64,000 nt of DNA from Piezodorus guildinii (GCA_023052935.1 CM041292.1:44266857-44330856), one strand, 5' to 3'; positions 34,480 through 46,639 are shown, counted from the stretch's first letter. Notes: generated by a model from the sequence alone, not told the origin. Program-made: numbers and translations.

Positions 34480-34900
34480 TTTGTTTATTCGTTAATCGGG
34501 GTCTACGTATCTTGAAACTCAAGAACTCAAATTTTGAGAGGGGGGGGTGAGTTTTTAAATTATTATTGTCGACACAAAGGCTCATTATTGAATATAATTT
34601 GATTTTCTTTTCAATTAATTTTCATAGGAAGAATAAAAATAAAAATTCCAGATTCTAGAACAGTTTTTATTTTTAAAATAACCGAGTTGTGGGAGAATCA
34701 CATAATTATAAGTTATAAATTGACCATATAGTTTAACTTTTTTCTTTTGTTTGTTCAACGTGGTGTCTTCATACCAAAAATCGTTTAATTTTATCTATAT
34801 CTTAAGTAATAATCCAATCCGCTAATATATACCATATTATGGTTGAGAACAAAGGTTCAATATTGAAAATAATAACAAAAAGTTCGTTAGGGAGTAAGTA
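34480..34900 (+). repeat. Dispersed repeat with TCTACG motif (as at 5300)
   Basis: TTTATTCGTTAATCGGGGTC, then TACGTATCTTGAAACTCAAG, parallels 5310-5360. Further on, ACAAAGGCTCATTATTGAAT and ACAAAGGTTCAATATTGAAA parallel 5412-5432. No frame is present. Confidence 0.45.
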
Positions 34901-34978
34901 ACAGTTAAGAGGTGTGCTGTTTATTTTGTTTTTGTAATGCGAATACTATTTTATTATAGATATAAAAAGTGAAATGGT

Positions 34979-34980
34979 GA

Positions 34981-35040
<60 letters not shown>
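34979..35040. repeat. (TA)n microsatellite
   Basis: An uninterrupted TA run of about 60 bases. Confidence 0.92.
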
Positions 35041-35042
<2 letters not shown>

Positions 35043-35112
35043 AAGGACTCTCAACCAGCCACTGAGAGTATTATACTCCCTTCTATTCGCGTTTTCATAG
35101 CAAACTACAATA

Positions 35113-35300
35113 GACACACAATTGACTTATAAACGACATGTCATTAACAGAAATGACTTTAAGAAGAAGGCTAAAAAGAACCTGGATGAGAGACCTCCTT
35201 TTCCTAAATTAAAGTCTAAGAAGAATTACTGCTTGGCACTTTCTTTTCCCATGCCTATCATGACCGCTTCTTATGTTAATATAGTACATATGCTAATTGT
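35113..35300 (+). pseudogene. LINE-E extreme 3' end
   Basis: The frame reads NDMSLTEMTLRRRLKRTWMR then DLLFLN and a stop, the typical RRLKRxWxRDLL end of this Jockey-like group. The stretch after it (ACTGCTTGGCACTTTCTTTT, CCATGCCTATCATGACC) resembles what follows the homologous end at 42285-42370, so the two share a 3' UTR and a family. The apparent ORF at 35122-35325 is in the wrong frame. Confidence 0.6.
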
Positions 35301-37089
35301 CACTTCTTGCTTTTGTCAGGTGTGAATAAAAAATATGAAGATTAAAAAAAAAAGAATGATATAATCACAATTCTATTAACATTCCAATAAAAAAAAACTA
35401 AAATTATGACACTGATATTAAAATTCCGTTAAATATTTAAATCTACCTTCATATAATAGTTATGTGCATTTATCTAATAGATCAATTTCCACTGGATTAT
35501 TTATTTCGATTTCTATTATTACCGTATCGATAAATCGATTGTAGACATCGTTTAATATTAAGCCAACTATTAAAAAAATGTAAAATACGCACAAAAACTA
35601 ACAACTACATAAATTTATTAACTTATTTCTTTTTTTTTTTTTTTGGAAAGGGAAAATATTATACATGTTTTAGGGTTCTCGGAGTCTAAACAGTCGTGTG
35701 AAATGTTCTAATTGTGTGAGGTAAGAGTATAACTAAAATTCATTGGATAATAAAATTTTAAATTCATAATTTATATAAAAAAACTATTTTTTCGCAATTT
35801 AATCCAATGTTTTAAGTATATATTTTAATGAAAATAAATTTATATTCGTTCTTTTTGGAATGTACTGAAATTTTCAAACCCATCTTTGAAGAATTGTATT
35901 TCTTTAGATGAAATAAGATAACGGATTTCGATAAAAGCAACTAAACAATTAGAATAGAATTTGAATATCAATTTCGGAAGTCCTTTCTTAGTTTTTGGAA
36001 ACCAGTGATTCAATTCAACCCGATGAAAATACAATTTAAATAAACACATAAAGATTCAGAAAGCTTTGTTAAATAGGAGATAGGGTAAAAAAGAAAAATT
36101 AGCATTGTATTTAAAATAAAAATCCTATTTATTTTCATACTTATTATGACCTTCAATAACTTCACTGAAATGAAAATTGAACTTCAATAAAAAAGGCCAT
36201 TAAATATTTCTCAAACGTAAAATTAATTATTGTGGATACGCTAAAAACTTTCATTATATCGTATATACTCGTCCCTGTGCAAGTTAACAACTAAGGATTC
36301 AGGACTTGATGATGGGATTATCAAGTTCCTGATTGACATCCAAACAACTTGAGTAACGCTGACTTCCGCATTGATGGTTCCAAGTTTTGTATAACATTTA
36401 GAAAATAAAAATATTTCCATAACAATAATTCTATCATGTACTTTATTTCAATAACTATAATATTCATCAAGATTACAATATGATACTTTTTTTATTAATT
36501 ACATATGTGTCAATCCATTCGAAATTGTCTAAACCTTGTCGCTAGATAATTTTTCACTCAGTCCCTTCTGAGATATTTCCGTGTAAACATCAAAAAATCA
36601 ATTTTTGCCAATTTTGAAAATCATATAGAAAAAAGGACTATGTTTTCAAGATCAAAATTTTTACAGCAAGTAGAACTAACACTAAGTTATATAATAAAAA
36701 ATAATTAAAAGTGAGTCTTTTTTCCTTTATGTGCTTTTATAATGTTAAAAATCTCGTTTTTTATTCATTTTCAAGATTTTTGTAAACAACTTTGTTCACT
36801 ATTTAGGCAATAAGTTGTGAGGACAAAAAATACAAAGGTTTTCCCATCTCATATTTTCGCCCGTGAAGCTGACTTAAAACAGCTGTAACACTGAAAGTAT
36901 TGACCCTATTTTTTTTTTATATATGGTTTTATATTCACGAAAAAAAGGAGAATAACTTGTCAAAAATCAAAAATGTCGAGCGGCAAAATTAATGAAAGTT
37001 GGACGATTTAAAATGGATTGCCCCATATATAATTTTTGAAAACAAATATTCTGGTCCCCTAGATTGCTAAAGAAACAAATTTTAAAAGT
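35301..37089. other. No gene seen
   Basis: AT-rich. Short frames, including 69 codons on minus at 35840-36049, match nothing I recognise. Confidence 0.35.
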
Positions 37090-37610
37090 TGGGAAAATCT
37101 CGTACCCGACTTTCACTTACCTGCATTGATGAAATCAATTTTTGAACTTACAAATAAAGATAAATAAGAACTGTAAAGAGTTTCGATCTAAATATTTATT
37201 TTAGTTTAAATAATTTAAAAATTGTGCACTTTTAGTCGCTCTTTACTACCTTATGCAAGTTTTTATGTTTTATTACATATTTTATAAAAATTAAAAATGC
37301 TTCCTAACACTATATTAAATCTTTATATTACTGCTATTTCTTTCAGAAAAAAAAAAATAAACCTCTAAAAATAACTCTGCTCTTTTCTCTTTAAGTATAC
37401 AAAATCTTTCATAGTTCTCATTTTTCATTTATGCTAACAACCAGAAACAGTTATTTATTTTCAATGACCTAAATAGAATTACAATGGAGAATAAAATTTA
37501 AAGCATTTGGCTTTTATGCCCAATCTTACTATTTTAGTAAGAATAAAAGCTATATAATATTAAAAGCCCATTTAAATTTACACCATCATTTCGAAGTTAA
37601 AAAAAAAAAA
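37090..37610 (+). repeat. CTTAC element, 3'-truncated and diverged
   Basis: CGACTTTCACTTACCTGCAT marks the left end. ATCTTTATATTACTGC, CTCTGCTCTTTTCTCTTTAA and GGCTTTTATGCCCAATCTTA are recognisable internal blocks. It ends at an A tract near 37610. Confidence 0.6.
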
Positions 37611-38679
37611 AATAAATAAAAAAATTTAAACTAAGGAAATGCTCATATTAATAATCGATGAAACTAACGGTACTCTGTTTAGTCCATTTTGATAAAAATC
37701 AGCTCAAAGACATGTTTAGATTTTCTATTAATAATTTTGTATGATTTTTTTTGCAATTAAGTCAGTACACATAAAACGCAATATATATCAATAGTTCAAT
37801 CTCAGGTGACATTAAAAGACAGATATTTTTCATAACTGATGTAGTACCTTCAACCTGAAAATTTTTATGGATTCAACAAACGCAAAATGAGCCAAGAATT
37901 TTCGAAAGCTATATGATAATTGAAGACTTATTTCGAATTCTATAATTCAATTAGATAGCAGTTCATTATTCAGAGTCTCCAGAATAATATTAATAAATTC
38001 AAATAAGCAACATAATTTAAAATAATTGATATTTAACTTCTGTTGCCAGTTTCATTAATATCATCATATGTGTGTATGCCGTATAAATAAATCGTCTCAA
38101 TGACAGTGACAGAAAAGTTAAAAGTTCGATTATCTTTTTCGGATATAATAAAATCAAAGGAACAATCAGTGTCTAGTACTTTGTTCAGTAAAGTGGAGTA
38201 CTAATAACAGACGTTGGAAGCTGGGAATAAACAGACTAGAACTGTCCTGGATTTTTATATTTTATCAAACTGCAACTTTCTCATTTTTCAATAAATAATA
38301 ACATATTTTCAATTATTTATTTTGGAAATTAAATTAGGTAAATTTTGGCGATCTTCCTTATCTTTTCGTTATATCTACGTATAATATTTTAATATTTTAT
38401 ATATTAAACTTTAGAATATCCTAACCAAAAACATTGTACAAGGACCCTGGTGTGTCAAAAAATAAATAAGGATATACAAATAAATAGGTTTATGTCAATA
38501 TCAAAAGGGAGTAAACAAATCGAAACGGGTACTATTGATTTATCAGGACTAGCCTTGCTTGATAATTTTACAAGTGCGCTTCTGTCCCAATTAAAATAGA
38601 AAACAAAACGCCCAAGTCTTCATACACAAACTTCATTTAATATCTGGGTTCTTGAACTAGATTTTTACTTAATTACTAA
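37611..38679. other. No gene seen
   Basis: AT-rich, no recognised feature. Confidence 0.3.
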
Positions 38680-39035
38680 AAAAATATATTTTGTAAAATT
38701 CAAACCACTGATAAAGGAAGAAAAGCCTGACTTTTAAACTAATTCATTGACTGTGAAGAAAGTTTTACTTCCAGCTTATTGTACAATGGTATTTTCAAAA
38801 AAGTGAAAAAATATTTTTTTTTGGACTAAATATTTCGTGATTTAATTCATGAAAAAAATCGGCATTTCTAAACTTTGAATAAAGTCTATACCCTGAAGTA
38901 GTTAAAAGTTAAAATCAAACAAAAATAAAATTAAGAAACCTGGCTTTTGACCAAATTCATTCTCTGTGAATTAATGAAGGTTTTACTGTTACTAAGGTTT
39001 ACAGCTTATTGTTAAATGAAATTTTTAAGAAAACG
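38680..39035. repeat. Diverged direct repeat, period ~230 bp
   Basis: The order GCCTGACTTTTAAACTAATT, TGTGAAGAAAGTTTTACT, AGCTTATTGTACAATG recurs as CCTGGCTTTTGACCAAATTC, TTAATGAAGGTTTTACTG, AGCTTATTGTTAAATG. It is an old tandem duplication without coding content. Confidence 0.5.
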
Positions 39036-39046
39036 TAAAACGAATA

Positions 39047-39065
39047 CACACACACACACACAACA

Positions 39066-39101
<36 letters not shown>
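39047..39101. repeat. (CA)n(TA)n microsatellite
   Basis: A CA run with one interruption passes into TATATA and a T tract. Confidence 0.9.
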
Positions 39102-40498
39102 TTTTTTTTTCTTTATTAAAAATTTATTCTCATATGTCTAAGATAGACATCCCAAATCATTTGTCTCTTAAACTCCATACTGGTATAAGTTATTCTCATA
39201 ACTTAGGTGTATAAACTATATTAATTCTATACAAACAAAAATTGAAGTGAAGTAACTTCTGATAGCTCGTAGTAATATAAAAAATGTTTTTTAGATGGGT
39301 TTTTTTTTCTGATTATTACAGCATTAAAAGTCTTTATATCATTATTCGAGACCTAATTTTATCAAATCGTAAGGTCATAAAATACAGAGAATATTCTTAT
39401 TATATATATTTTTTTTTACATCTGCAAAAATTGTCTGATTTAAATAAATTTCTTCTAAAGCTTGTTTTCAGCCTAGATTTTTGCATAAAATAGTTTTAAA
39501 AAGTTAGGAATCTAACAGTTTTTGCATGTAGTTTTAAATCCAATTAATCTTAAGAACTATTGGATGAAAATCGGTAAAACTAATTTATTTCCACTGGACT
39601 CATACCGATTTACTTATAATTGTAGAATACCAAAACAGAATATCGATTCACAATAAAACAAATTTAATATTCCTACAACTCAATTAATAAGATAATCACA
39701 TAATATTATCTGATTCAACTGTGAATATTTTTTAATTTATGCTTTCACAGTGCTGAAGGTAAGAAAAGATTTGTATTCTTGGAGTGAGTAAAACTCTTAG
39801 TAGGCCCTTGTGTTAAAAACCAAAATTAAAATATACCCCTGAAATTATTAAATAATTATGAAGGAAACTTACTATAGGATATATTTTGGATACATACTGC
39901 CAATAACTCTATTTGATACTATAGATTGTACGAGATTGCACCACAGTAAGCTTGTCAAATGGAGTTTCTCTATTTTCCATGATTATATTTTTAAAACATC
40001 TACGGACCAAAGGTAAGGTACCAAGGGAGGTGTAAGAGTAGCCTAGGGTAAATTTCATCAATATTCATATGATTATAACTGATTAATATTTTTTGGTTCC
40101 TTTGTTTTAATATATTTATGTCTCAATATATCTCTCAGTGGGAAATGTAAAAAATCCATTTCTCTATTCATCACATAACATTAGCACCAGACGGAGGTTA
40201 TGCGTGATGGTTCAAAGCCTAAATTGACTTTCAATCAAAAACGTAAATTTCCAGCGAATGATACTTTCGAACGCGGCACGTTTGTTTAAAGTTCCATACT
40301 TAATAATGAATTCAATTTCAGACTTATTAACATGGTTTTGGATAATTTCACCAATAACATTACGTATATTTTTTATATTAGTATATTCCATATTTTTGAT
40401 ATTTGTCACATTTATACTGTTCAGCCATTTTAATTATTGTGGAATCAATCCGCTGTAATAAATTTTAAATCAATTATAAATATTCAACGTTTGTAAAA
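39102..40498. other. No gene seen
   Basis: AT-rich. Overlapping 65/66-codon frames on both strands at 40212-40458 match nothing I recognise. Confidence 0.35.
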
Positions 40499-41462
40499 TC
40501 AAATCTGGTACGCGCAAAACACTTCTTTCACTTACCTCCGTTGTTGAAATCAGTTCAATTATTTTTAATTAATTAATTTAAAATGACCATTTCTCTATTC
40601 ATTGTTGGGTTCTCACTCATACAATAGCCCGAAGAAGGCCTACAATTTAGGTAGAACGTTGGCACTATTAAAGTATTTTTATACCTTATTGTGTATTAAT
40701 TTGACTGCACCCTTAACCAACTTCTGCTCTGTAAATTGTTAAACGATTAAATACATTCATGAAATTAAAACATGTGTTTTATTAAATAATCTAATAATTG
40801 TTATCTATGACGATTGGTATGCCAAATCAGCCTTTCATCACTCTCCATTAACTTTTACAATTATGTGTATAAAATAATATTTTTTCTAAAGTCTTTAGCT
40901 TTCCAAAGGTATATTATACATCTATGCTACTGTTCATATGTTCAAAACCTGCATTAAAAATACATGATTGCTCTTATGTCCTTTAGTTGGATATCAAATT
41001 CGCTTAACTTGTATAATTACTCTTTTTATCAATGCTAAAAAGATAAGATGGGAGTTATTATAGAATATACAAAATTAAAGAATTTGAAACCTAAATTAAA
41101 TTAACGACCATTAAATTTTAAATCCATACAGCTAATTTAATAAAATAGTTCGAGCCGTTTTTAAGATAATCGTAAAAATGTTTAAAATGCAGGGTATAAA
41201 GTGGCACTTATGGTTAGCAGATTTTGGTGGTAACATTTTGGTCGTGTAGTGGTCTTAAATTTGAAATATAAGTTCCATACGACATCGTTTTCACGCTAGA
41301 CATACCATACACACTCACACACAGACTTTTTTGCGGGACTTGGTCATTTGGGCTCAGGGGAAAGTAATAGGATTATTTCTGGTGAAAACTCGAATTCGAA
41401 AATTTTCACGATCGTATTAGTTTCCCTTATTATGTATTTTATATATAGATAAGTGAAAGTAA
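40499..41462 (+). repeat. CTTAC element carrying a small insertion
   Basis: Left end AAATCTGGTACGCGCAAAAC and TTCTTTCACTTACCTCCG; right end GGACTTGGTCATTTGGGCTC, AAAATTTTCACGATCG and AGATAAGTGAAAGTAAA, with a short CA run near 41308-41322. About 150 bp near 40585-40735 is foreign to the family (see that entry). Confidence 0.8.
40585..40735 (+). mobile_element. Short module with hammerhead-like core, inserted in CTTAC
   Basis: About 130 bp aligns with 55913-56040: CATTGTTG, a CCGAAGAAGGCCTACAATTT / AGGTAGAACGTTGG core, then TTGTGTATTAATTTGACTGC and CTTAACCAACTTCT. The core is a decayed version of the CTGANGA-stem-GAAAC pattern in the other copy. No coding capacity is seen. It may be the end of a Penelope-like or other retroelement. 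Confidence 0.55.
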
Positions 41463-42119
41463 ATATTTAATTCACGCCCGAACCTCACGAGTGATACTTA
41501 ATGAGCTTAATCTTCCATTAAATTTTAAAAATATAATATTAATTAAACTTAAAAAACACAATCAATGTTGAGACGACGATTTATACCAACTTACATGGTG
41601 TTAAACAATTCTGAAAGCTATATTTAAAATTCTATACATAAAAAAACATACCATGACATCATCGAGTCAGGTTTTGGCGTTAGTCGGGAGTCGACATACT
41701 GACCCGCAACACCTATCTGTTATGAGAGTACTGTTACTTTAACGCCTCACCTGAAGATCTCAATTATAATTTTCTTTATAGAATTAATAGAATAGAATAT
41801 ATCTTTAGCAGAAAAAACGAAATATGTTACAAATGATATTCAAGCAACTTAATATGAACTTCAATCCAAATTAATATTAGTAATAATATGAGACTAAAAC
41901 TATATCTAAATTTTAAAAAAAGTAATGAAAAAGGCACTGTAAAAACATTACACATAAATCAAAAAAATAATTTTGAGCTTTATGTACTCCTATCATGTAG
42001 TAGTACTCTTTATTTAACTTTTAAAATTTATAATAGTCATTGTGACTTATTCCCACAGATTTAATAATCTTATTTGGTAAATCAAAAATTAATATCACAT
42101 TACTGCAGCTCCGAAACAC
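41463..42119. other. No gene seen
   Basis: AT-rich, no feature recognised. Confidence 0.3.
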
Positions 42120-42370
42120 CATTCTAAATACTGACTTGCAACAACCAACAATTGAACAACATATACGTACTCTTTATTCACGCTTCACAGAAAACATAAC
42201 GGTCTTAACAAGAGACTGATAAACAACAAGGCCACACCTGAAATGTCTGCTCAAAGGCGGCTCAAAAGAAGCTGGATAAGAAACACATTAGTCACTTAAA
42301 GAAGCACTTCAAGCCTATAAAGGGTTGCTGGGGACACTGTTCTTTTCTATGCTTAATATGTCCTGATTAT
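42120..42370 (+). pseudogene. LINE-E C-terminal fragment and 3' end
   Basis: The frame reads LRNTILNTDLQQPTIEQHIR then TLYSRFTENITVLTRD. After a shift comes PEMSAQRRLKRSWIRNTLVT and a stop near 42298. This matches the Jockey-type end (DLxIPTIxEHI, then RRLKRxWxRD.L). The following DNA (AAGCACTTCAAGCC, TGGGGACACTGTTCTTTTCT) resembles the 3' UTR at 35215-35270. Confidence 0.65.
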
Positions 42371-44211
42371 CAAGTCCCATTAGCAAAATCGATTATTGTT
42401 ATTTAAAATTGTGAAAAAATGACATATTTTATAATTTCTTTTATTTTATTAATGTTTATTCCAGTTTTCATTGTTTATAGGCTAAAGTAGTCGTTTCTTG
42501 AACGAACAGAGATAATTATAAACTATATTTGTTTATTAATTATATATACTGTTTAGAACTGAAGTTTGAAAAGTCTAAGTTAGGTAAAAAAAGATTGTAA
42601 GAATTCACAATCATAAGTTATTATAAAATAATAATATTAATTATAAATTATTATAATAATAATTGATTATTGATTATGTTAACCAAATACTTAAAACCAA
42701 ACTATTTCATTTTCCATGATTGAATATAATATATGATTTTAAATTAACATAATTTTAAATATGCAAAGTAGAAGAAAAAGGGATATATTTTTGGTTTCTT
42801 TACATATTTATCTATTCGCACCTATCAAAATCCAGCTGACCTGACAGGAGACTATAAGCAAATGTGCTATATAAAACTTTACCAGCAAACATAATACGCA
42901 TGGAAAAGAAATGTGCACCATATACTTTAATTTAATTAGTTAATCCACTTTAGACAATTAAACGTTGTATTTTAAAAAAAATTCTTTATAAGTTAATTAA
43001 ATATAAGTTTTGAAGTATTATAAAATTTTACTTTTTTTCCATACCCTTTTTGATATGAAAATGTTTGAAAAGAAAAACTTATTCATCAGGATGTTCTTTA
43101 GTTGATAGATTTTCGTAATATTTATTAATCTAAATCTTTGATTCACTTTTTAATTAGACCACTTATTGTAAACTATTATTATTATATTTGCGTATGTGGC
43201 ATTAATTAAATTTGGCTGGTCAATCATGTTTTTATAAATTTTGTTAATGGCCTCACTCGTCGTGGCATAAATTCCTTTATAAATTAAATGTATAAATAAT
43301 GAAGTTCATTTAGATTCTCTGCACAGTTTTGATTAAGTGGAATGACGTAAAAGCGAATCTCTGTCTTTGTGTATTGAACAACTGTGGATTAATAATTTAA
43401 TTCTTAGTGTTCAACACATTCTTTTAAGTCAGCAACAACATTTGATGATACCAATAAAATTCGTTTCACTTTGCATTAAAACACTCCTCTTAATTACCAA
43501 TATTAGAGGAATTACCTCGGTTTACCGAGTAACGAAGAGAATAAAAGAGATTTCATTAGTGGATTGAAGTAATTTAGATAAAACGAGAGAAGAAATGGGT
43601 TATATTTATCATATTAATAATATATTTATTTCACTTTGAATGTGTTTTTCTTAGCCCCCGAGTCATGTATCGTATGTCTAGACAGATTTCATCGAAGTAT
43701 TTTATGAAAGTGCTTAGTTTAACATTGACACTATCGTCTTCTCATATTATGTCAAATTTATTTTGTATGTTTGCAGCAGTTGAGTATTTTTTGTAAGTAT
43801 AGGCTGAGATCATCAGAAAAACGTTCGAGCAACAAAAAGGTCATTAGACGAGAACTTTATAAATATATTTTAATGAAGACTACATATTCTTGTATTTATC
43901 TAAAATAATTTTTGGCTAAATGTGTTTTCTGTTGTGTAAACGAAAAAATCATATTTTTTTGGTATCTGATCGTAAACTATGATTCTCTATAACTCAACTA
44001 TATATATCTTCTTTTTTTTATCTTAATCGTTTCTGATTTCAGGCAATCTCATGGCCACGTAATTATTTAGAAACCTGCATTGAATTGAAGTAATGACTTG
44101 ATGACCAGGATGTCCAACGCTTTTCTTTATTTTATTAGTTGAAATTTTCAACTGTAGAAAAAAAAAAGTAAATGTGAAGGATTACGATTATGGATTTAAA
44201 TAATGTCATGT
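42371..44211. other. No gene seen
   Basis: AT-rich DNA. If the TipE-like gene on minus is spliced at 44392, this is intron sequence. I could not identify a downstream exon. Confidence 0.35.
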
Positions 44212-44285
44212 GAAGAAACTACCCATTGGTAGCACTTCAAGGTTCACCTTAAGTTAGAAGGACTTCTTACCTCACTTTTAACTTA
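44212..44285 (-). mobile_element. LINE-A 3' end scrap
   Basis: GAAGAAACTACCCATTGGTA then GCACTTCAAGG corresponds to 4127-4165 in the LINE-A copy, including the end of the coding region (TTAGAAGGACTTCTTACC against TTAGAAGGTCTCTTGGCC). Only the last ~70 bp survives. It lies about 100 bp downstream of the TipE-like exon's putative donor, so probably within the intron. Confidence 0.6.
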
Positions 44286-44385
44286 ATATCTGTTATTTAT
44301 TTATTTTAGTGTATGGATTCATTCGTTGTGTGTGGAATACTAGAGTGAATGGAGTCAAGCATGCAAACTTGTGAACGGGCTGACA

Positions 44386-44394
44386 ACTCACCTT
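44386..44394 (-). promoter_or_regulatory. Candidate 5' splice site at end of TipE-like exon
   Basis: On the minus strand the coding sequence runs into AAAG|GTGAGT, with the exon ending at 44392 and the intron starting at 44391. The in-frame stop TGA (44390-44388) lies inside the donor, so splicing would remove it and leave the exon in phase 2. The agreement with the MAG|GTRAGT consensus is essentially perfect. Confidence 0.6.
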
Positions 44395-45089
44395 TGATCG
44401 TGAATCCTTGTCCTCCGAACTACGGGCGGCTGAGTCCTCCTGCAGTCGCAGTGCATGACACAAAGGACGACCGACGTCACAACGGTTATGACGAAGGGTA
44501 TGGCAAAGTAATTGATAATGATCTCGACTTGTCGGTCCCTGTCGTAGTGCCGCATCACGATCGTCCTGTTCTGGCGGCTGTAGTGGCACGGAAACACGGC
44601 TGACTCTTTCCCGTACTCTGCGGTAAAGTTGGAACAGTTGACGTCAGGCGGGTAACCGCACCCCTTGATGTTGACCAAGAGTATGGCCTCACCCTCCAGC
44701 TCTGTGTCGTTGCCGTAGGGTGTATAGTTGACGTATATGTGTGTGCAGCGGTACATGTCGGAGGTACAGCCCTCGCGGCAAGAGGACCAGGTACAGTTGA
44801 AGATGCCGGAGTGATCCTCCTTCCTGAGGGTGGTACAGAGGACGGGCTGTGGCACGAAGTCGGCGACGAGAGTACTGATGGCAGGGTCCACGTAGAGGGG
44901 AACGAGGAAGAGGATACAGGAGCCGGCACAGACCGCCGCCAGGACGAAGAAGGATGTGGCGTAGAAAGACGCCCGCTGGCGGCAGGTCCTGGGGACGGCC
45001 CGGGGCCGCTGCTTGGAGAGCTCGATCAGCTTCCGCTTTCGCAGCTCCGCCGAGGGGTCGATGAGCAGCTCCGAGCTACCGCCGACCAT
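44388..45089 (-). CDS. teh1: TipE/TEH1-like voltage-gated sodium channel auxiliary subunit, single exon
   Basis: The frame encodes 233 residues with two membrane segments (about 42-67 and 189-213). A cysteine-rich extracellular loop lies between them, with both ends cytosolic. The loop carries NCTWSSCREGCTSDMYRC (98-115) and NIKGCGYPP (140-148), hallmarks of the TipE family. Its cysteines are at 85, 99, 104, 108, 115, 144, 152 and 168, and N-X-S/T sites include N98, N121, N127, N151, N154 and N174. TipE/TEH proteins bind insect Para sodium channels in neuronal membranes and raise current or alter gating. I favour TEH1 over TipE from the ASFYATSFFVLAAV and SCILFLVPLYVDPAIST stretches and the short loop; this assignment is from memory. 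The ATG at 45089 has G at -3 and +4. The stop at 44388 overlaps a strong splice donor, so the real protein may continue. GC content is far above the surroundings. Confidence 0.88.
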   Translation of the reverse strand: MVGGSSELLIDPSAELRKRKLIELSKQRPRAVPRTCRQRASFYATSFFVLAAVCAGSCILFLVPLYVDPAISTLVADFVPQPVLCTTLRKEDHSGIFNCTWSSCREGCTSDMYRCTHIYVNYTPYGNDTELEGEAILLVNIKGCGYPPDVNCSNFTAEYGKESAVFPCHYSRQNRTIVMRHYDRDRQVEIIINYFAIPFVITVVTSVVLCVMHCDCRRTQPPVVRRTRIHDQR

Positions 45090-45260
45090 GACCGGCCCCC
45101 CACTGCCGCCCGCCGCCGGCCACGCCCACCCCCCACTCCCTGCCTCTCTCCCCCCACTCCTCTCAGCACCAATTATACACTCAATGAAATAGCCGCCAAG
45201 TCCTGTCCATTCTCCTTTTCATATTTCATCTTTATTTGATTGGTCCGCCCGTCCCATCCT
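45090..45260 (-). promoter_or_regulatory. GC-rich 5' leader or upstream region of TipE-like gene
   Basis: Upstream of the ATG the minus strand is G-rich (GGGGTGGGCGTGGCC, GGGGGGAGAGAGGCAG) with no in-frame stop or ATG for at least ~100 bases. An inverted CCAAT box (ATTGG on plus at 45239-45243) lies further up. This could be 5' UTR plus promoter. I see no convincing TATA box, and an upstream splice acceptor cannot be excluded. Confidence 0.4.
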
Positions 45261-45519
45261 AATTCCTTATCCACCTGCCCGCTGCAATTCTCATCTTATT
45301 ATGTCACACTGAGGTCGAAAAGAATTTGACCTAACAATATACTTCAGTTAGTGCTAGGAAGCCTTTGGTTGAGGAAATAAAAGGCCCATTCATAACCTTG
45401 TACTATACCAAAGTTTTTACATTGAGAGTATTACATTTTTTTCTTGGTTATTTATTTTTTTAAATTATATTTTTATTGATTGAAATTTAACATTTACACC
45501 TCAATCTACATCGAAAAAA
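45261..45519. other. Upstream flank of TipE-like exon, nothing further seen
   Basis: Composition falls back to AT-rich. No coding sequence is seen. Confidence 0.35.
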
Positions 45520-45740
45520 AAAATAACACTTCAGGATACCTCTCTATACTTGGATTGACCTTCGATAGAAAGATGAAATGGGGTTTGCATATTCAAATGA
45601 ACCTCAACTATGAAATATTAAACAGGAGTGGAGACTAAATACAAACATAACTTATTTAAGCCCGCATGGATATACTCATCACAGACGTAGGGTAGTTCAG
45701 GGTGCCAGCCGTTTAAGATGGAAGATTGAAAATATTCTAA
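45520..45740 (+). pseudogene. Jockey-like LINE fragment
   Basis: One frame reads YLSILGLTFDRKMKWGLHIQ (LGLTFDRKLTWxxHI). After a gap, LFKPAWIYSSQT appears near 45655-45690, corresponding to the LLKPIWTYGSQIWG block of RT C-termini. Frameshifts and deletions separate them. Confidence 0.55.
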
Positions 45741-46639
45741 GATTTTCTTTTGGATGGTGTTGTTTCTTGGCAGTAGGTGTTAACACTTGTGAGTGATCGC
45801 GCGCACAGCAGTAAGTTGTGGTGGAAAAATAAACAAAAAAGGTAATTATTTTATCGGTTAAATGTTATGACTCCGATGCCAAAATACGTACGAATACGAA
45901 TCGTGGTAGATGGGCACAAGAATAGTTATGAAATGCATTATAATGCTATAAAAAACGAGTCACTTCAATTAGGTACACCAAAATCTGTTACAAACACTAT
46001 CGAAAACTCTAACAAAAACAACCAAAAATGTAGCAGCAGTGATGACTTCAAAAGAACCTATTAAAGCAAAAAAATAAATAAACCCCAGCCATGTTTGTTT
46101 AGGGCAAATCGAAATCAAGTACTAAGGAAAAAGATATAATGTATTTGGATGCAAGGATACAGCTAGAAAATATTATAAATATGTTGTGGTTAAAACTAAT
46201 ATAAAACCGACATCGAGTTTAATGCATTTTCTGTATTAGATGGAAGCATAAAAATTGTATACCTTTTTAAAACACTTTTGAAGTATGGAAAAAGTGTTAA
46301 GACAGGGAAAATGAAGAAAGGGGAAAATCTTGGAAAATTGACCAAAAAAATATAGCCATCTTGTACGCCTCGCTATACCCATCTGAGACAGAAATGTCGG
46401 GTAAGATAACAACTCACTAGATTTTTTTCCAATGTTAATTATTATAATTCTAATAAATAAATCATTACCAAGGTCTGTATAACCAAAGTAGATTGGTGAA
46501 AGTTTAATTAGAAAATACATGTCTTAATTTATTTTTGTAAACACTAAATTAAATTCCACCTACAAAAGAAATACGACCAGAGGACCCAGAATTATTCTGC
46601 AGTATGAAAAAAAAAAAACTTTTCATGGCAAATGCAACT
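45741..46639. other. Unrecognised; small open frame at 45867-46064
   Basis: A 65-codon plus-strand frame beginning MTPMPKYVRIRIVVDGHKNS is polar and lysine/asparagine-rich. I recognise no family, and its reality is doubtful. The rest is AT-rich. Confidence 0.25.

Noticed and set aside
44349..45239. Frames of 84-166 codons overlapping the TipE-like exon on plus and in another minus frame
   Set aside because: Shadows of a GC-rich exon; only the 44388-45089 minus frame has family motifs.
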